From Erythrophleum ivorense (Eukaryota; Streptophyta; Magnoliopsida; Fabales; Fabaceae), in NCBI GenBank assembly GCA_026724425.1, contig JAIUCV010000004.1, positions 4,102,001 through 4,166,000 on the forward strand: DNA of 64,000 nt, written 5' to 3'. Shown piece by piece: positions 46,564 through 59,104 of the stretch. The position numbers and the translations under genes are program-made. The notes beneath the pieces were generated by a model. That model searched no databases, had not been told where the DNA came from, and saw only the letters and a list, made by a program, of their open reading frames with translations. Positions within the stretch are counted from its first letter, which is position 1, and each line of letters starts with the position of its first letter.

Positions 46564-49424
46564 TGTAACACCATCATCTCTAGTTCATACCTATCATGCC
46601 TTACATGCTCATATGAGGTATAAGAAGAAGGAGGAGAGATCTACCTCATTGGATGCTTACACTTTCTTTACATTGTGGCATGGTTAAAATGCATTTTAGT
46701 GTCACATGGACCGAGTGAGCTCATTATATGCATTCTCATATTTAATTGCACCATTACAACTCATTTCAATCCTAAAAACATGCTTTAAACCTATGGAAAG
46801 CAAAAAGGGATATGAGACATGCATGTTCATTTTCGGCCTTGCTTGGCCTCATTTCTGGGCAAAGTTTGGAAATCCATAACTAAATACAGAAAAATCGAAA
46901 ACATACTCTCTTGGTCATTCTAGAAATATTAGACTGTCTACTTCATGGAAAAAATATATACAAATCATAAAATCCCACACACAACGCGTTTGACATGCGA
47001 AATCATCTGCTGGTCGGAGGGTTCCTGATACTGTCATAGTTTACTGATATGGACTTCAAAAATGTCTAACTAATTCCAAAAAAATCCAATGCTTGCAAAC
47101 GATATCACTATGAAAATATGTGGATGTTAACTAGAGAGGAAAAATATCTCTAGATCAGTTCATCAAGCTAAACGCCCGGAAACCGATGGAACAGTACCTC
47201 GGGTCTGGTAAGATGACTGATGCTGGGTAGGAACTTCGAAATTGCACATCTTCCTCTCTAGACCTCCAAATGAGGTGCTTCCAGTTGCTACAAGTCACTA
47301 TGACTGTCTAGTTTCTGCTTATAAAGTTTCATAGTCATTGGACTACGTTTGCCCCTCGGATGACACAATTTCACAACTGACCAAATGAACAGTATTTATG
47401 AAAATCCGAATTTCTGATACCAACTTTGAAAAATCATAGAAAATTCTATAGACCTCCAAATGACTTGATATTTAGCTTCCCAAAAAACTCTAGACAAGAT
47501 CTAGTCACATGCCAAATTTCAAGGCAAGAAGAGGTCATTTGGTCAGATTTTGACGTAAGAGGGCAAAGTGCCACTTTCTCTTGCAAAAAGAGGGTTCTAA
47601 TGACTCAAATTGGCTTCTCCTACTTCTAAGGCTCTATGAGCACGTGGGAATGCATCAATATAAGCTATCAAACATGGCTCAAGTGTCTAATAACCCAGAT
47701 TTTCAAAACTCACTCTCCCACACCAACACATACACTCATGGGAGAAGGCTAGATCTTACCATTCATTGCAAAATTTGCTACATCATGCACCATGAATTCA
47801 ATTCTCATATATATATATACATTGAATACATTCATTTACAAGTATTCATAGGTGCTATATCATATACATCATATCATTCGATTACATCTCTTGACTTAAC
47901 TACAAAATAAATACAAAAAGGCTCTTTTACAATTCTTCACTAAACTCCCTAGCTTCAAGCTTGGTGGCTCCCATCTCTTGCCTCACTTGGTCCACCTAGC
48001 ATGTTGGGATGGTGGAGAGGGGGAGTGAGATTCAAAGAATCTCAATAGCTCATCTCTCATTCAATCATACACACAAAGTATGCAAACAAGTCTCACAATG
48101 TATGCATGGGCATGTTAGCATATGAAATCATAAGAAAAGCATTTGCAACATTTGAGTTGGTCATACATATAAAAAATATTTTCAACATGTGAGTAGGCTA
48201 TACATAACATATAAAAGCTTACCAAGTAAATGGATTAGCCTCATCCACTCACTTGTGGATGTTGGACTTGCCTCACCCATTCTCTAAGAGGTTCTTAGAC
48301 TTAACCCTTACTTTTTGGGAGACTCTTTATTTGTCTCAACTAACTTGAGGGTTTTTGGCTCATCCTCACCATGGCTAGAGGGTTGTTGGCTTTTCTATAC
48401 TCAAGCAAACCCAAACAATCACATAAAACATCATTGAAAATACATGAGGTATCATCATGCTAGCATACTTCTCATGGTTCAAAATATACATACACACAAG
48501 TAAGACAATGTAAGCACACATCTTATGCATGAGAGAAGGTGGAGAGAGCTGCCTTATTGGCTATTCACAACTTTCCCTTTCAATTTGTCTCCTCCCTTGT
48601 TGGTTTCACAATTACCTCTAGATGGGAGTGCTTCTCTTGAGCCTAACCACATAAGAAGCATAGAATTATTCTCTTAACACTTGATTCATAAAGCAAGGGA
48701 TTTCTTTCTACTAAACCCTACCAAGCATATAAGAGCTAGGGGTTCTTTATCTCTCTAAAATCCCATTAACCCTCCTTCCTCTCTCAACTCTCAAACTCTT
48801 AAGAAGGGAAAGTAAGGAAGAGAGGGCTACGTGACTTCTAACCTCCCTCAAGAGTGGTTTTCCACTCTTCCTCTTCTGAACCAAGCTTAAAACCTAACTA
48901 CTTCCATAATCAAAACCATAGGAAGAGAGGGCAAGGGGAGAAGAACAAGATTCTAAGAGAAAAGCCATGCAAATCTTACTTTTCTCTTGCTCTTCCTTCC
49001 TTCTCTAAACTTCTCTCTCTCTCCTCCGCCCTTTTTCTCTGTCTTAGAGGGAGCTTAAGTCGGTTAGAAGAAGAAAGGAGAAATTTGGATGGTTTAATAA
49101 CTCAAATCCCCTTTTTTCACACTTTTTCGGACTAACCCTCGCTATAGCGAGCCATAACCCTCGCTACGGTGAGCTCGTATCAGTCCCAGACCCCTGCCTT
49201 CGCTACAGTGTGCGCTACGGCGAGCAACGCCCTGATTTTTGTATGGGGTGCTTGAACTCGCTATAGCTAGAAGCACTCTCGCTATAGCAAACAGGTACAT
49301 TCGCTATAGCTAGGCTGTAGCTAGCAGACTTAGAAAATTTTCAGCCTTCCAAAATTTTTCAGCTTTCTTCTTTTCCTTTTCTTTTCTTTTCTTCTTCTTT
49401 CTTTTTCCTGGTTGTTATATTAAG
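46559..49424 (-). mobile_element. Solo LTR C nested in LTR D (TSD TTAAG)
   Basis: LTR C proper is 46564-49419 (2856 bp). In plus orientation it starts TGTAACACCATC and ends CTGGTTGTTATA, flanked by TTAAG at 46559-46563 and 49420-49424. It is homologous through most of its length to LTR B at 59105-61887 but inverted relative to it (shared AGAAGCACCTCA-TTGGAGGT, TAGAATTAGTTATG-like phrases and the CTATAGC block). The terminal CA has become TA at 49418-49419. No internal region remains. Confidence 0.9.
49138..49320. repeat. CTCGCTATAGCGAG cluster in LTR C
   Basis: The perfect palindrome is at 49138-49151. Around it are variants CTCGCTACGGTGAG, TTCGCTACAGTG, GCGCTACGGCGAG, CTCGCTATAGCTAG, CTCGCTATAGCAA and TTCGCTATAGCTAG, spaced 15-50 bp apart. 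Some centres are TACG, between the TATA and CGCG types. Confidence 0.9.
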
Positions 49425-51847
49425 GCCCTAAAATGTCAAACTCTTACATAGCATACATTTAGCTCCAAATTTGGTTCATACATCATAATTATATACTTTT
49501 GTACATGCCTAAGTGCTTACATCTCATATATATCATATAGATACAAACCTTGACATCAAAATGCATAAATTTCCTATTCTATTGTCAAAGTCTCATCTTT
49601 AAGTTGCTTGGCTCCCAATCTTTGCCCTTTAAAGTTCACTTAGACATGGTTAGACATAATGTGGGGAAGAGTGAGATTCAAAAATTTTCAATAACTCTTT
49701 TACTCTTTCAACCATACATATATAGTGCATTTTCATGTCAAAGAATGTAAGCATGCTATAAAAGCTTCTAGTAAACATATATAAACATATTTTCATGTCA
49801 TATAACTCATACAATTCAAACATAGGCTTTAAGAGCTTTTGGTTTAGCCTTATCCAATTTCTTTGGGACTTTAGGATTTGCTTCACCCATTTTTAGGGAC
49901 TTTTAACTTAGTCTCACTCTTTCTTGAGACTTTCATCTTTGTGTCACCCATTTTTAAGGACTTTTGGCTTCTCCTCACCCATTCTAAAAGACTTTTGATA
50001 GAACCTTCCCTATTTAAGCCATTTTACATTTAAAACATGTTCCAAGAAGCATCATAGTACAATCAATAGCTATAAATATTTCTCATGGTTCAAACATATA
50101 CATAAGCATCTAATGACAATCAAACATCCAAGAAATATATGAAAAAAATGTTAGAAAGCTACTTTATACCAAGAAACAAAAATTTTTCCTTTGCTCTTCA
50201 CTTCCCCTTCTCAGCCTCACACATACAACTAGGGGGATCTTGATTTGCTTCACCTAGACACACCATATAAGACACAATTCAATCATTGGAACTAATTCTA
50301 ACTTCACATAAACTCTATACAAGCTTACTTAATCTTATGACATCATTATGGTTCCATATAAGGACACAATGAAGCAACCTATGAAACTCTTAGTCTTGGC
50401 TCCAATTTCTCATTCAATCTAAGTCATATGACTCCATTTAAACTTATTAGAGTCATCATAATTTCAACTTAAGGAGCCTAAACTCAAATTACTTCTTTAT
50501 GCCTTAAAAAGGAACCTAAACTCCCATCTCATAAACCATGACTTCTAAATTCAATTTAATGCTTCCATTATTGTTCTTATATCATTTTTAAGACTATCTG
50601 TAGTCCAAGAATCCATTAAACAACTTCCTAACTCCTAGAAATTGCTCTTGGCCAAATATAGAACCATAAAACTCTAACTTGCACATTTCAATGTGTCAAT
50701 CAATTCTAAGCTCAATTACTTGTTCCTTGCATGAAATAACATCTAAATAAACTAATTAGGAATGGAAAATAACATGGTTAGCCATTGAAGAAGCCTAGGC
50801 GGAACCATTACACAATTATAGTCTAGATTACATCTTTTCATGATTAATGGAAAACTAATGTTAGATATGGAATCCTTGCATGTTAAAACCCTTTTTTCCA
50901 TCAAGAACACATGAAGGAAAACTCTCCTCCTCACTTTATCTCTCTAGGTCAAAGTTTAAATGGCTTGGAAACATAAGATTTTGCAAGAGCTTCAAGTAAA
51001 GTCTTACCTTAAGATGAAGCTCTCTTCGCGTAGATTATTTTTCATTGATTGGTTGCTTGAAAAGAATTCCTTTTTGCAGTGGGTTAGACCTGAATCTTCA
51101 AGTTTTTAAGAAAAGAAAACTACCATTAGAAAGCTCTTAGAGAAAAGAACAACTTTCTTAATTGGCACGGGATGAAACGAGGTCGTTTACTTACCTAAAC
51201 AGGAACTTAAACTTCTTTTCTCTCTCTTCCCTTAATGTCATGCCATGGTTGCTTTAAAATTCTGAAAATGGAAGCTTGGAGGAGATGATGAGGTGTAATA
51301 TTACTTAAGAAGCCTCTTTTATGATTTTTCAAAATGACCATTTTGCCCCTACGTGCTTATTTGCTCCATTTAGACTCATTGTTTAGGCTTTTCAGGATCT
51401 TACTATTCCTTACAAATTTTTGGGTGCTTTTTCACATAAAAATATTAATTTTAGGGTTTAGATGGCTTAAAATAGTGAAAACTACCTCCACCTAAAGTTT
51501 CGGCACTGTTTGACCTTTTTAACATTTCAAAAGGATCTTAGTTGATTCTAACTATTTCTATGGTTTTCAAGACTTTTGAAAACCCTGGTAACCTTCATTT
51601 TAGGCTTTAAAACTTTTTTCCTTGAGTTTTCTAAAATTTTCTCAAAATTACAAAAATGTCATTGCCTTTTCGTCAAATTTTGTTTAACTATTCTGACTCC
51701 CGTTTTCAGGCATTTCTCGCCCTATATCCTCATTTTTAATTGTCTAAATTATCACTCTAATTTTATTTGACCTTTAATCATTTAATTTAAGGGACCTCCT
51801 TTGGTAATCCCTTTAGTTTACAGATTTTAAAATAATAGGACATTACA
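49425..51847 (-). mobile_element. LTR D, 5' part
   Basis: This resumes LTR D after the nested LTR C and ends (LTR start on the minus strand) with TGTAATGTCCTATTATTTTAA at 51847. It shares with LTR C a region with AGTGAGATTCAAA(A/G)AAT and TGGCTCCCA blocks. The LTR start abuts the reading frame of the OTA env-like ORF, so this element inserted there. Total D length without C is about 3.4 kb. Confidence 0.75.
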
Positions 51848-52164
51848 CATGCAGTCTTACAATAATACTCATCCTCATCTTCTTCAGTGTCTTCAAAGTT
51901 TGCATAGAACTCTTGGATCATCATAGGAATGCGATCCATGGTCTTTTTAGTAAAGCCTTCCAGATGATGCCATTTAAAATTACTAAAAGTGAGATCCAAT
52001 GGATAAGGCTCATAATATCTATTTTTAGTGACTCCCTGATCCGAAAAGTTATGTTCAAAGCAAAATTCAACCTTAGTAGATGCAAATCTATCCTTGTCAT
52101 AACTCTTTTTCTTTTATTTAGAGGAGAATGCTTGAGTTGTCTTAGCTTACTTCTTAGGTGCCAT
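51848..52164 (-). pseudogene. Env-like / plant transposon-domain ORF start, interrupted
   Basis: The ATG at 52164 (minus) opens MAPKK and, through two early stops, continues to a stretch with NRYYEPYPLDLTFSNF and MMIQEFYANFEDTEEDED. An FYAN motif after a tryptophan-rich segment is typical of the 'putative plant transposon protein' family, which includes the third ORF of Athila-type elements, often called env-like. It is cut at 51848 by LTR D. Its place downstream of pol in the same orientation supports that reading. The continuation beyond the insertion was not found. Its function in any element is unproven. Confidence 0.55.
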
Positions 52165-53770
52165 GAGGTCAGCAAAAGTGATATATAAAAATCAATGCAA
52201 GTACAGTTAAGCACAAAGAAAATAAACAAGCATCCTTGGCAAAATAATGAAGCGGTAAATGATAGATAACTAATAGCCCAATCATTAAAATGTCCAAACT
52301 AAAGGAAAATAAAGTAGATGAAAAATCATCATGTTTTGGGCAAGGACAAGGAATCCTAAAGAGAATCATATGTCTAAATGGGTTAGTTAGGGATAAAATG
52401 AGAGTGAACAACTTATTTAAAGAAGATGAAATGAAATAAAACAAAATAAATGGTGCAGGGTAACGAAAAATTAAATTCTGAGAATTATGCTCATAGTCAC
52501 TACAGTGAGTTCATCCTCGCCATAGCGAGGAAGAATAATATTTGCAAAAATGCATTTTAAACCTAAAACACTTGAACAAAAGAAAACACCTGCAAAGAGA
52601 AATACGAAAAGCATACCCAAACCAGTTATTGCTAACCTAGTCATCTACGTTTACCAAATTAAAGCCATTAAACTTCTCAACCCTAAGTTCTCAAAGCCAC
52701 ACAATCTCAAGTAGAAAAATGGAGAAAAGAGGAAGAATCAGCATACCTGGTGTTGTGTGAATATTAAGAGATGAAGATGATAGTGTGAAAAGAAGGAATG
52801 GGTTAAAAGAAAGCAAAATGCATAGGGTGAGGAGTGGCTACATAGTAGCTAGTAAGAACGTGCATAAAAGGGGAAGGAAGTTTTAAGTTTTATTTTTGTT
52901 TTTCTTTGTTTTTCTTTTTTTCTTTTTTTAAACACTCAAAACCTGAAAAAACCAAAGACCCTCGCTATTGAGCAATAACGAGGAGTCCTCTGAAAAATGT
53001 CCCATATAACGAAAATACCATATCTTGTAAGTGCGAAGTAGTCCTCTCGTAGTGGCAAGAACACTTGGTGGTTTTGGTCAACCATAAAGTCTTATTATAG
53101 CTCAGGCTATTGTGAGAAACTTTCTGAAATTTACTGGTCCAGAGGCATAAGGAATTCGCCATTGCAAAAGGGCAAGTACGTTATAGTGAACACACTTGGA
53201 ATGCATTTTAAAGACAAGATTTCTCACAATAGCGTGTGCTATGGTAAGGATCCTTCTGGATTTTGTACCAGATTGGAGAAACTAGGGTCTCGCTATGGTG
53301 AAAAGGCATGCACGCAATAGCGAGAACACTTGACAGATTGGAAACATGAATTTTCTCGCAATTGCATAGGCTATAGTGAGAAACTCCCTGTATTTTATAC
53401 TAAGATTCATAAAAGTGATGCTTGTAATAGTGAAAATAGGCATTCACAATGGCCAAAATAAAAAAATGATGAAGCTTAGAAAATCAAAGAAGGAATTCTA
53501 TATCACTCTATTTAATTCCTTAACATAATTCCTTTCAATTTTAAAAAACTAATTAATTGAAATGAAATGAACACATTAACCCAATTAATAAGAACTCTTT
53601 GCTTGAATTAGATACTTCATTTCAATGCTTCCTCCATAAAGGAATTATCCTAAACTTTCAACCTTTCCTATACACTCCAACCCTGCAAGATCAAATAAAA
53701 GATTAAAACTCAAAATCCTACAAACAAAATTGAAATTAAAAACAAAAATCTAGAGGAAGAGAATTTGGGT
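52165..53770 (-). other. OTA element spacer between pol and env-like ORF
   Basis: Non-coding, with CCTCGCCATAGCGAGG at 52515-52530 and many degenerate relatives (CTCGCTATGGTGA, GCAATAGCGAGAA, TAGCGTGTGCTATGG) between about 52960 and 53440. The cluster resembles the palindrome blocks of the LTRs but lies in the internal region. Confidence 0.6.
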
Positions 53771-53789
53771 TACCTCCCAAGAGCGCCAA

Positions 53790-55100
53790 GAAAGTGATGT
53801 GAAGCTATGGACCATCTTCTGCCGGTCCCATTCTCCTCCAAAGTATTGTTTAAGTCTTTACCCATTGACTTTGAACTTATCACCAACTTTTTCATCTCTA
53901 TTCTTTACAGCTCCATTGGATGCAACAACAATTATAGTGTAAGGGCCTGACCATATTGATTTAAGCTTCCCAAGAAACAACTTGAGCCTTAAAGTGAATA
54001 GTAGTACTTGTTGTCCCAGTACAAAAGTTCGATGAAAAATGTGTCAATCATGCCATTTTTTTACTTTTTTCTTTATAAATTCTTGAACTGAAGTATTCTT
54101 TGAGTATTAGCAAGTTTAAGATCAAGATTGAGCTTTTTAATGGACCACTAAGCTTTATAATCAAGTTCTAAGGGTAAATGGCATGCCTTTCCATAAACAA
54201 GCCTATAGGGTGATATCCTTATAAGTGTTCTATAAGCATTTCGGTACACCCACAATGCATCATCTAACTTGTCAGACCAATCCTTTCTAGAATAATTAAC
54301 CATTTTTTTCAATATTCTTTTGATTTCCCTATGAGTGAGCTCACATAACCCATTGGTTTGAGGATGATAGGCAAGAGACCTCCGATGATGCACCCCATAC
54401 TTAATGAATAAATTCTTCAATTGCTTGTTATGGAAGTGAGTGCCTTCATCAGTAATAATAGCTCAAAGTACCCTAAACCTAGTAGAGATATGCTTCTTGA
54501 GGAATCTGATCACTATGTTTGAATTGTTGGCTATACAAGCCATTGCTTTAACCCATTTACTCACATATTCTACAGTCACAAGTATGTAATGGTTACCCTT
54601 AGATGAAGGGAATGGGCCTATGAAATCCATGTTCCAAACATCAAAGAGTTTGACTTTTAAAATCTCAAATTATGGTATCTTATGCTGCTTTTGAAATATT
54701 CCCTAATCTTTGGCATCTATCACACTTAACAGTAAAATTGTGAGCATCTTTGAACAATGTATGCCAATAAAAATTAGATTCTAATACCCGATGTGCAGTC
54801 TTTTTACCCCCAAAATGACCCTCATAGGCAGATGAATGACAAACATGCAAAATGGCCTTTTGCTCAACTTCAAGCACACATTTTCTAATCATAGAATCAA
54901 CACATCTTTTAAAAACAAATGGTTTGTCCCATAAGTAATAAGTCACATCATGCAAAAACTTTCTCTTTTGGTAATGACTTAAATAAAGTGGTAGGACATT
55001 GCACACAAGATAATGCATGATATCAGTATACCATGGAATTTTAGTCAAACTTGTAATAAGAAACAATTGCTTATCAAGAAAACATTCATCAATCACTGCC
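53790..55100 (-). pseudogene. OTA integrase pseudogene
   Basis: Minus-strand segments show the HHCC zinc-binding start (HSSAYEGHFGGKKTAHRVL ... CDRCQR), the integrase core end (YHPQTNGLCELTHREIKRIL, WSDKLDDALWVYRNAYRT, PYRLVYGKACHLPLELDYKA) and a decayed C-terminal part. These are the standard gypsy integrase motifs and are close to Athila/Tat sequences. Frameshifts and stops separate the segments (between 54680 and 54420, and after 54148). Integrase would insert the cDNA; this copy cannot. Confidence 0.88.
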
Positions 55101-56510
55101 TTATCCACACATTCATACTCTTGAACTAATCTAGACAAATAATTAACTATTTGATTATCACTCCTTTTCCTATCCACTATATGCACATCAAATTCTTGTA
55201 AGACAAGGACCCACCTAATTAGCTTAGGTTTTGACTCCTTTTTACTTAACAATTATTTAATGGCTACATGATCAGTATGCACAGTCACTTTAGCACTTAT
55301 CAAATAAACACAAAATTTACTGAATACAAAAACTATAACAAACATTTCCTTCTCAATTGTGAAATAGTTTACCTGAGCACCATTCAAAGTTTGGCTAGCA
55401 TAGTAGATTGGATGAAATACCTTGCCCTTCTTCTATCCAAGAACAACTTCTATTGCATAATTACTTGTGCCATACATAAGTTCAAATGGTCTACTCTAAT
55501 TAGGAGCTACAATAATGGGCGTAGTAATCAACTTCTGCTTTAGCTCTTTAAACACTCTTAGGCATTCATTAATAAACTTAAAGGGTACATCCTTCTCCAG
55601 AAGTTTGCAAAAAGGCTTTGTAATTTTTGAAAAATCCTTAATAAGCTAGCGATAAAAATTGGCATGACCAAGAAAACTCTGGATTCTCTTCACATTAATA
55701 GGTGGTGGACATTGCTTTATCATTGCAATTTTAGTACAATCCTTTTCCAGATCATATTTAGAGACTTTGTGGGTAAAATAATTCCCTCAGTAACAATGAA
55801 ATGACATTTTTTTCAATTCAAACACCAAATTCATTTCTTCACATTGCCTCAAAAGTTGTTCTAAATTTGCCAAACACATTTTAAATGATTCTCTAAAAAT
55901 GGAGAAATAATCCATAAAGGCTTTCATTGTGTGTTCAATAAAGACTGTAAAGATTGACATCATACGACATTGAAAAGTGGCGGGAACATTACATAGCCCG
56001 AAAGGCATCCTTCGAAAAGCAAAGGTACTGTAAGGGCAAATAAATGTTGTCTTTTCTTGATCTTTTAAGGCAATTGCTATTTGATCATATCTTGAATATC
56101 CATCCAAGAAATAAAAATATTACTTCCTGGCCAAACGATCAAGCATTTAGTCAATGAATGGGAGGCGAAAGTGATATTTGCATGTTTCTGCATTCAACTT
56201 CCTATAATCCATATAAATATGCCATTCAGTAACAGTTTTAGTAGAGATAACCTCATTCTGATCATTCTGATCATTCTTCACCACTGTCATTCCTCCCTTT
56301 TTAGGTACACATTATACTAGGCTAACCCAACTATTGTCCAAGATAGGATATATGAACCCTGCATTCAACCACTTAAGTATCTCATTCTTAACTACTTCCC
56401 TCATGATTGGGTTTAGTCTCCTTTACCCCTCTATGGATTTTTCATGCTCATCTTCCAATAAGATTTTATGCATCACTATTGTTGGACTAATACCTTTGAC
56501 ATCCGCAATT
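55100..56510 (-). pseudogene. OTA reverse transcriptase / RNase H pseudogene
   Basis: Reading minus from about 56510: pre-RT linker, MTVVKND region, then MDGYSRYDQIAIALKDQEKT, RRMPFGLCNVPATFQ, and the catalytic box, which reads FMDYF where the family has F/Y-x-DD. Further on are QSFLGHANFYR, RPFELMYGTSNYAIEVVLG and FSKFCVYLISAKVTVHTDH of the RNase H, ending DNQIVNYLSRL. Several stops interrupt. The lost second aspartate of the catalytic pair alone would inactivate RT. Order is RT-RNase H-integrase, as in gypsy. Confidence 0.88.
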
Positions 56511-56891
56511 GACCAACCTAAAACTGACTTGTGAGCTCTAAGCATATCAATCAATCTTTGATCTTGTTCATCATTCAAAAAAGTGAAAATAATAATCGAT
56601 AAAGAGTTATCTACACTAAAATAAGCATACTTTAAATGAGATGGCAACAGTTTTAATTTTAACCTTGGAGGTTCTTCAATAAACAATTTTATTAATAGAG
56701 CCACTCTAAATTGTAATTCCAAAGGTTCATATTTCCTCGAAGAACTCAACCATCGGGGATTTTCATATATCATCATCTTACATTCATCAATCTTTTGTTG
56801 TTCAACTATGTCAATCTCAAGTAGTAATACTTCTAATAATTCTTTTTCTCTATATGTTTCTAGTACTTCTTGAATGCATTCCTCATAAATC

Positions 56892-57452
56892 TTAACTTGA
56901 AAAATGGTCATTTGTATAATCAAAGAATTTCATGGCCTTGTTCATATTAAAGAGAATCTCTTCATCCATCACTTTCAACTTGATTTCACCCATCTTTACA
57001 TCAATTAGAGCTCGAGTTGTTGCCAAGAAAGGTCTACCTAACAAAAGAGGTAGCTTCATATCAACTGGTATGTCCAAGATGATAAAGTTAACCAGAAAGA
57101 TAAACTTATCCACCTTGACTAGAACATCTTCAATAATACCTTTTGGCTTTGACAAACTCTGATAAGCCAATTGTAGAGTAACTGAAGTGGATTGTACTTC
57201 CTTAAGTTGAAGTTGTTCAAAAATTACAAGTGTTATTAAATTCACATTTGATCCTAAGTCACATAAAGCTCTTCCTTCAAATTTGTCTCCAATGACATAC
57301 GATACTAAGAAGGTACTTGGATCCTGTAACTTAGGAGGTAGTTTATTGATAATTATTACACTGCATTTCTCTGTAAGTATAATTGTGCCCAACTCATTTA
57401 ACTTCTTCTTGTTACTTAACATCTCCTTCGAAAACTTTGTGTATAGAGGCAT
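56892..57452 (-). pseudogene. OTA protease domain (open over 186 codons)
   Basis: This is the longest uninterrupted coding block of the element. It opens MPLYTKFSKEMLSNKKKL, then KLPPKLQDPSTFLVSYVIG, the aspartic protease site ALCDLGSNVNLI (DxGS), GIIEDVLVKVDKFIF and LPLLLGRPFLATTRALIDV. This matches the retropepsin segment of Athila/Tat-type polyproteins. The start codon shown is internal to a larger Gag-Pol frame. The next block (56923-56423) overlaps in another frame and links to RT, so at least one frameshift has occurred. Confidence 0.88.
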
Positions 57453-57459
57453 CTACTCC

Positions 57460-59099
57460 AAAGCTTCAGCGAATAAAATGTTAATATGGAGTTGTTTAAA
57501 TATCTAGAGAAACTTCTTATATTTCTCTTCTAAGGCTTTTTTTTTAAAACCTTTGTGAAAAAAGAAGGGGAGGCATTCTTCTTTGAGGTCCCATTATCTT
57601 ATCTTTACTTTTATCTTCCTTCTCTACACCTTCATTTTTCCCTTCTTTACTTAATTCTTCCTTCTCCTCTTTTGAATCAGTTAACTCTACACTTTCCTTC
57701 AGAATGACTTGATCCCTTTCACATATCAATTCCTCCCTGGACTTGTGAACTTCAAGCAATTACTACCACTGCGCAAAGTGATTGCTTTACATTCCTCATT
57801 CCCTTCTCTTCTAGGATTAGGAACTGTATCATTCGGTAATCTACCTTACTTCATCATATTCAACTCTGATATCAATTGCCCAATTTGTATTTTCATGTTT
57901 TTCATTGCTGCCTTCTGATCAGCCATTAATTGCATCATCATCTCTTCTATTCCTTATTTCTTTTCTTGAATGTGTACTTGTTGTCTTGGCTGCTGTGTAA
58001 ATCCTAATGGTCGAATAGGAGCTACTAGTTTGGGTTTGGAAGATGATGCTTAATTAAGAGATGCACCATGGCTCTATAAGAAGTTCAAGTGGTTCCTCCA
58101 ACTAGGATTATATGTGTTAGAGGTTGGATTATTTGGGCTTTTTTGTGGATTTCCAATACAATTGCAAGACTCAAGGATAGTCCCTATTGGGTAAAATTTA
58201 GAAGGATGTGCTTCCCCACAGTAGTCACAAGAATTAGTTGGCATGTGGACTGCATTAACTCTTGTATAGCTACTATTTTTCTGAACTTGGATTTTCAATT
58301 AATCAAAACCCTTATTTATGCATGTAATTATTGCTACTATTTGAGAAGTGGTATCATCTGAATTCCTTTTAACCATTTTTATAGGTCGCCACTCATTAGA
58401 ACATTATGCATGCTCTACTGCTAGATTATCCAAACATTTTATCACATTATTCACCGATTGCCTTTCAAAGGGCCTATCAATGTTTTGGACTCTGAAGTTA
58501 ACTGTGAACAAAATATTTGAACTAAAACCCATTTGTCTTGATTATAACCAGGACATTGTTTGACCAGTTGTTTAAACCTTTTCCATGCTTCATATAAATT
58601 TTCACCTGGCTGTTGTTTGAAATTAGCAATCATTGCTCTGGCATTAATCATCTTATCATGAAGGAAAAATCATACCTAGAATCTTTCTTCAAGATCCTCC
58701 CATCGACAAATTATTCAACCATTCTTTGTCTTTCCTTTGTAGAAAAAAAGTAAAAAACCACAATCAAATCAGGTCTTTTGGCACACCATTTTGCTTAAAT
58801 GAATCACACACCTCTAAGAAGGATAGGAGATGTCTATTCTGGTCCTCATGGTAGGCACCACTGAACTATCCATTCATTTGCAGTATCATTTGTTTGATCT
58901 CAAAATTATTTGCATAAAATTTTAAGACTTTGATACTCGATTGATACCCACAGTTATTACGACTGAAGAACTCATTAACCCCTAACCTCTCATACTCTTC
59001 TTTTAACTAGAACTTTTCCTTATCCTTCTTTTTGAACTATCCTTTATTCTTCAATATGAGCTAACTCTTGTGGTTCAACTGGAGCTTTCTCTTGATTCT
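57460..59099 (-). pseudogene. OTA gag pseudogene, main part
   Basis: Minus-strand segments: IENQEKAPVEPQELAHIEE next to 59099, capsid-like GENLYEAWKRFKQLVKQCPG (about 58600-58540), a zinc-knuckle region CDYCGEAHPSKFYPIG (about 58230), where the last cysteine is replaced, and an acidic linker rich in E and K (57760-57544). They follow Athila/Tat Gag order. Many stops. The N-terminal piece continues beyond solo LTR B at 61893-62011. Confidence 0.8.
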
Positions 59100-59104
59100 C
59101 AATC

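Noticed and set aside
48854..49135. A 93-codon ORF in LTR C with a serine/leucine-rich sequence
   Set aside because: It lies wholly within a solo LTR in a CT-rich tract; a similar but reversed tract in LTR B has no matching ORF.
57937..58563. Plus-strand ORFs across the OTA gag region (58089-58361, 58348-58563)
   Set aside because: They are antisense to recognisable gag sequence and show no domain of their own.
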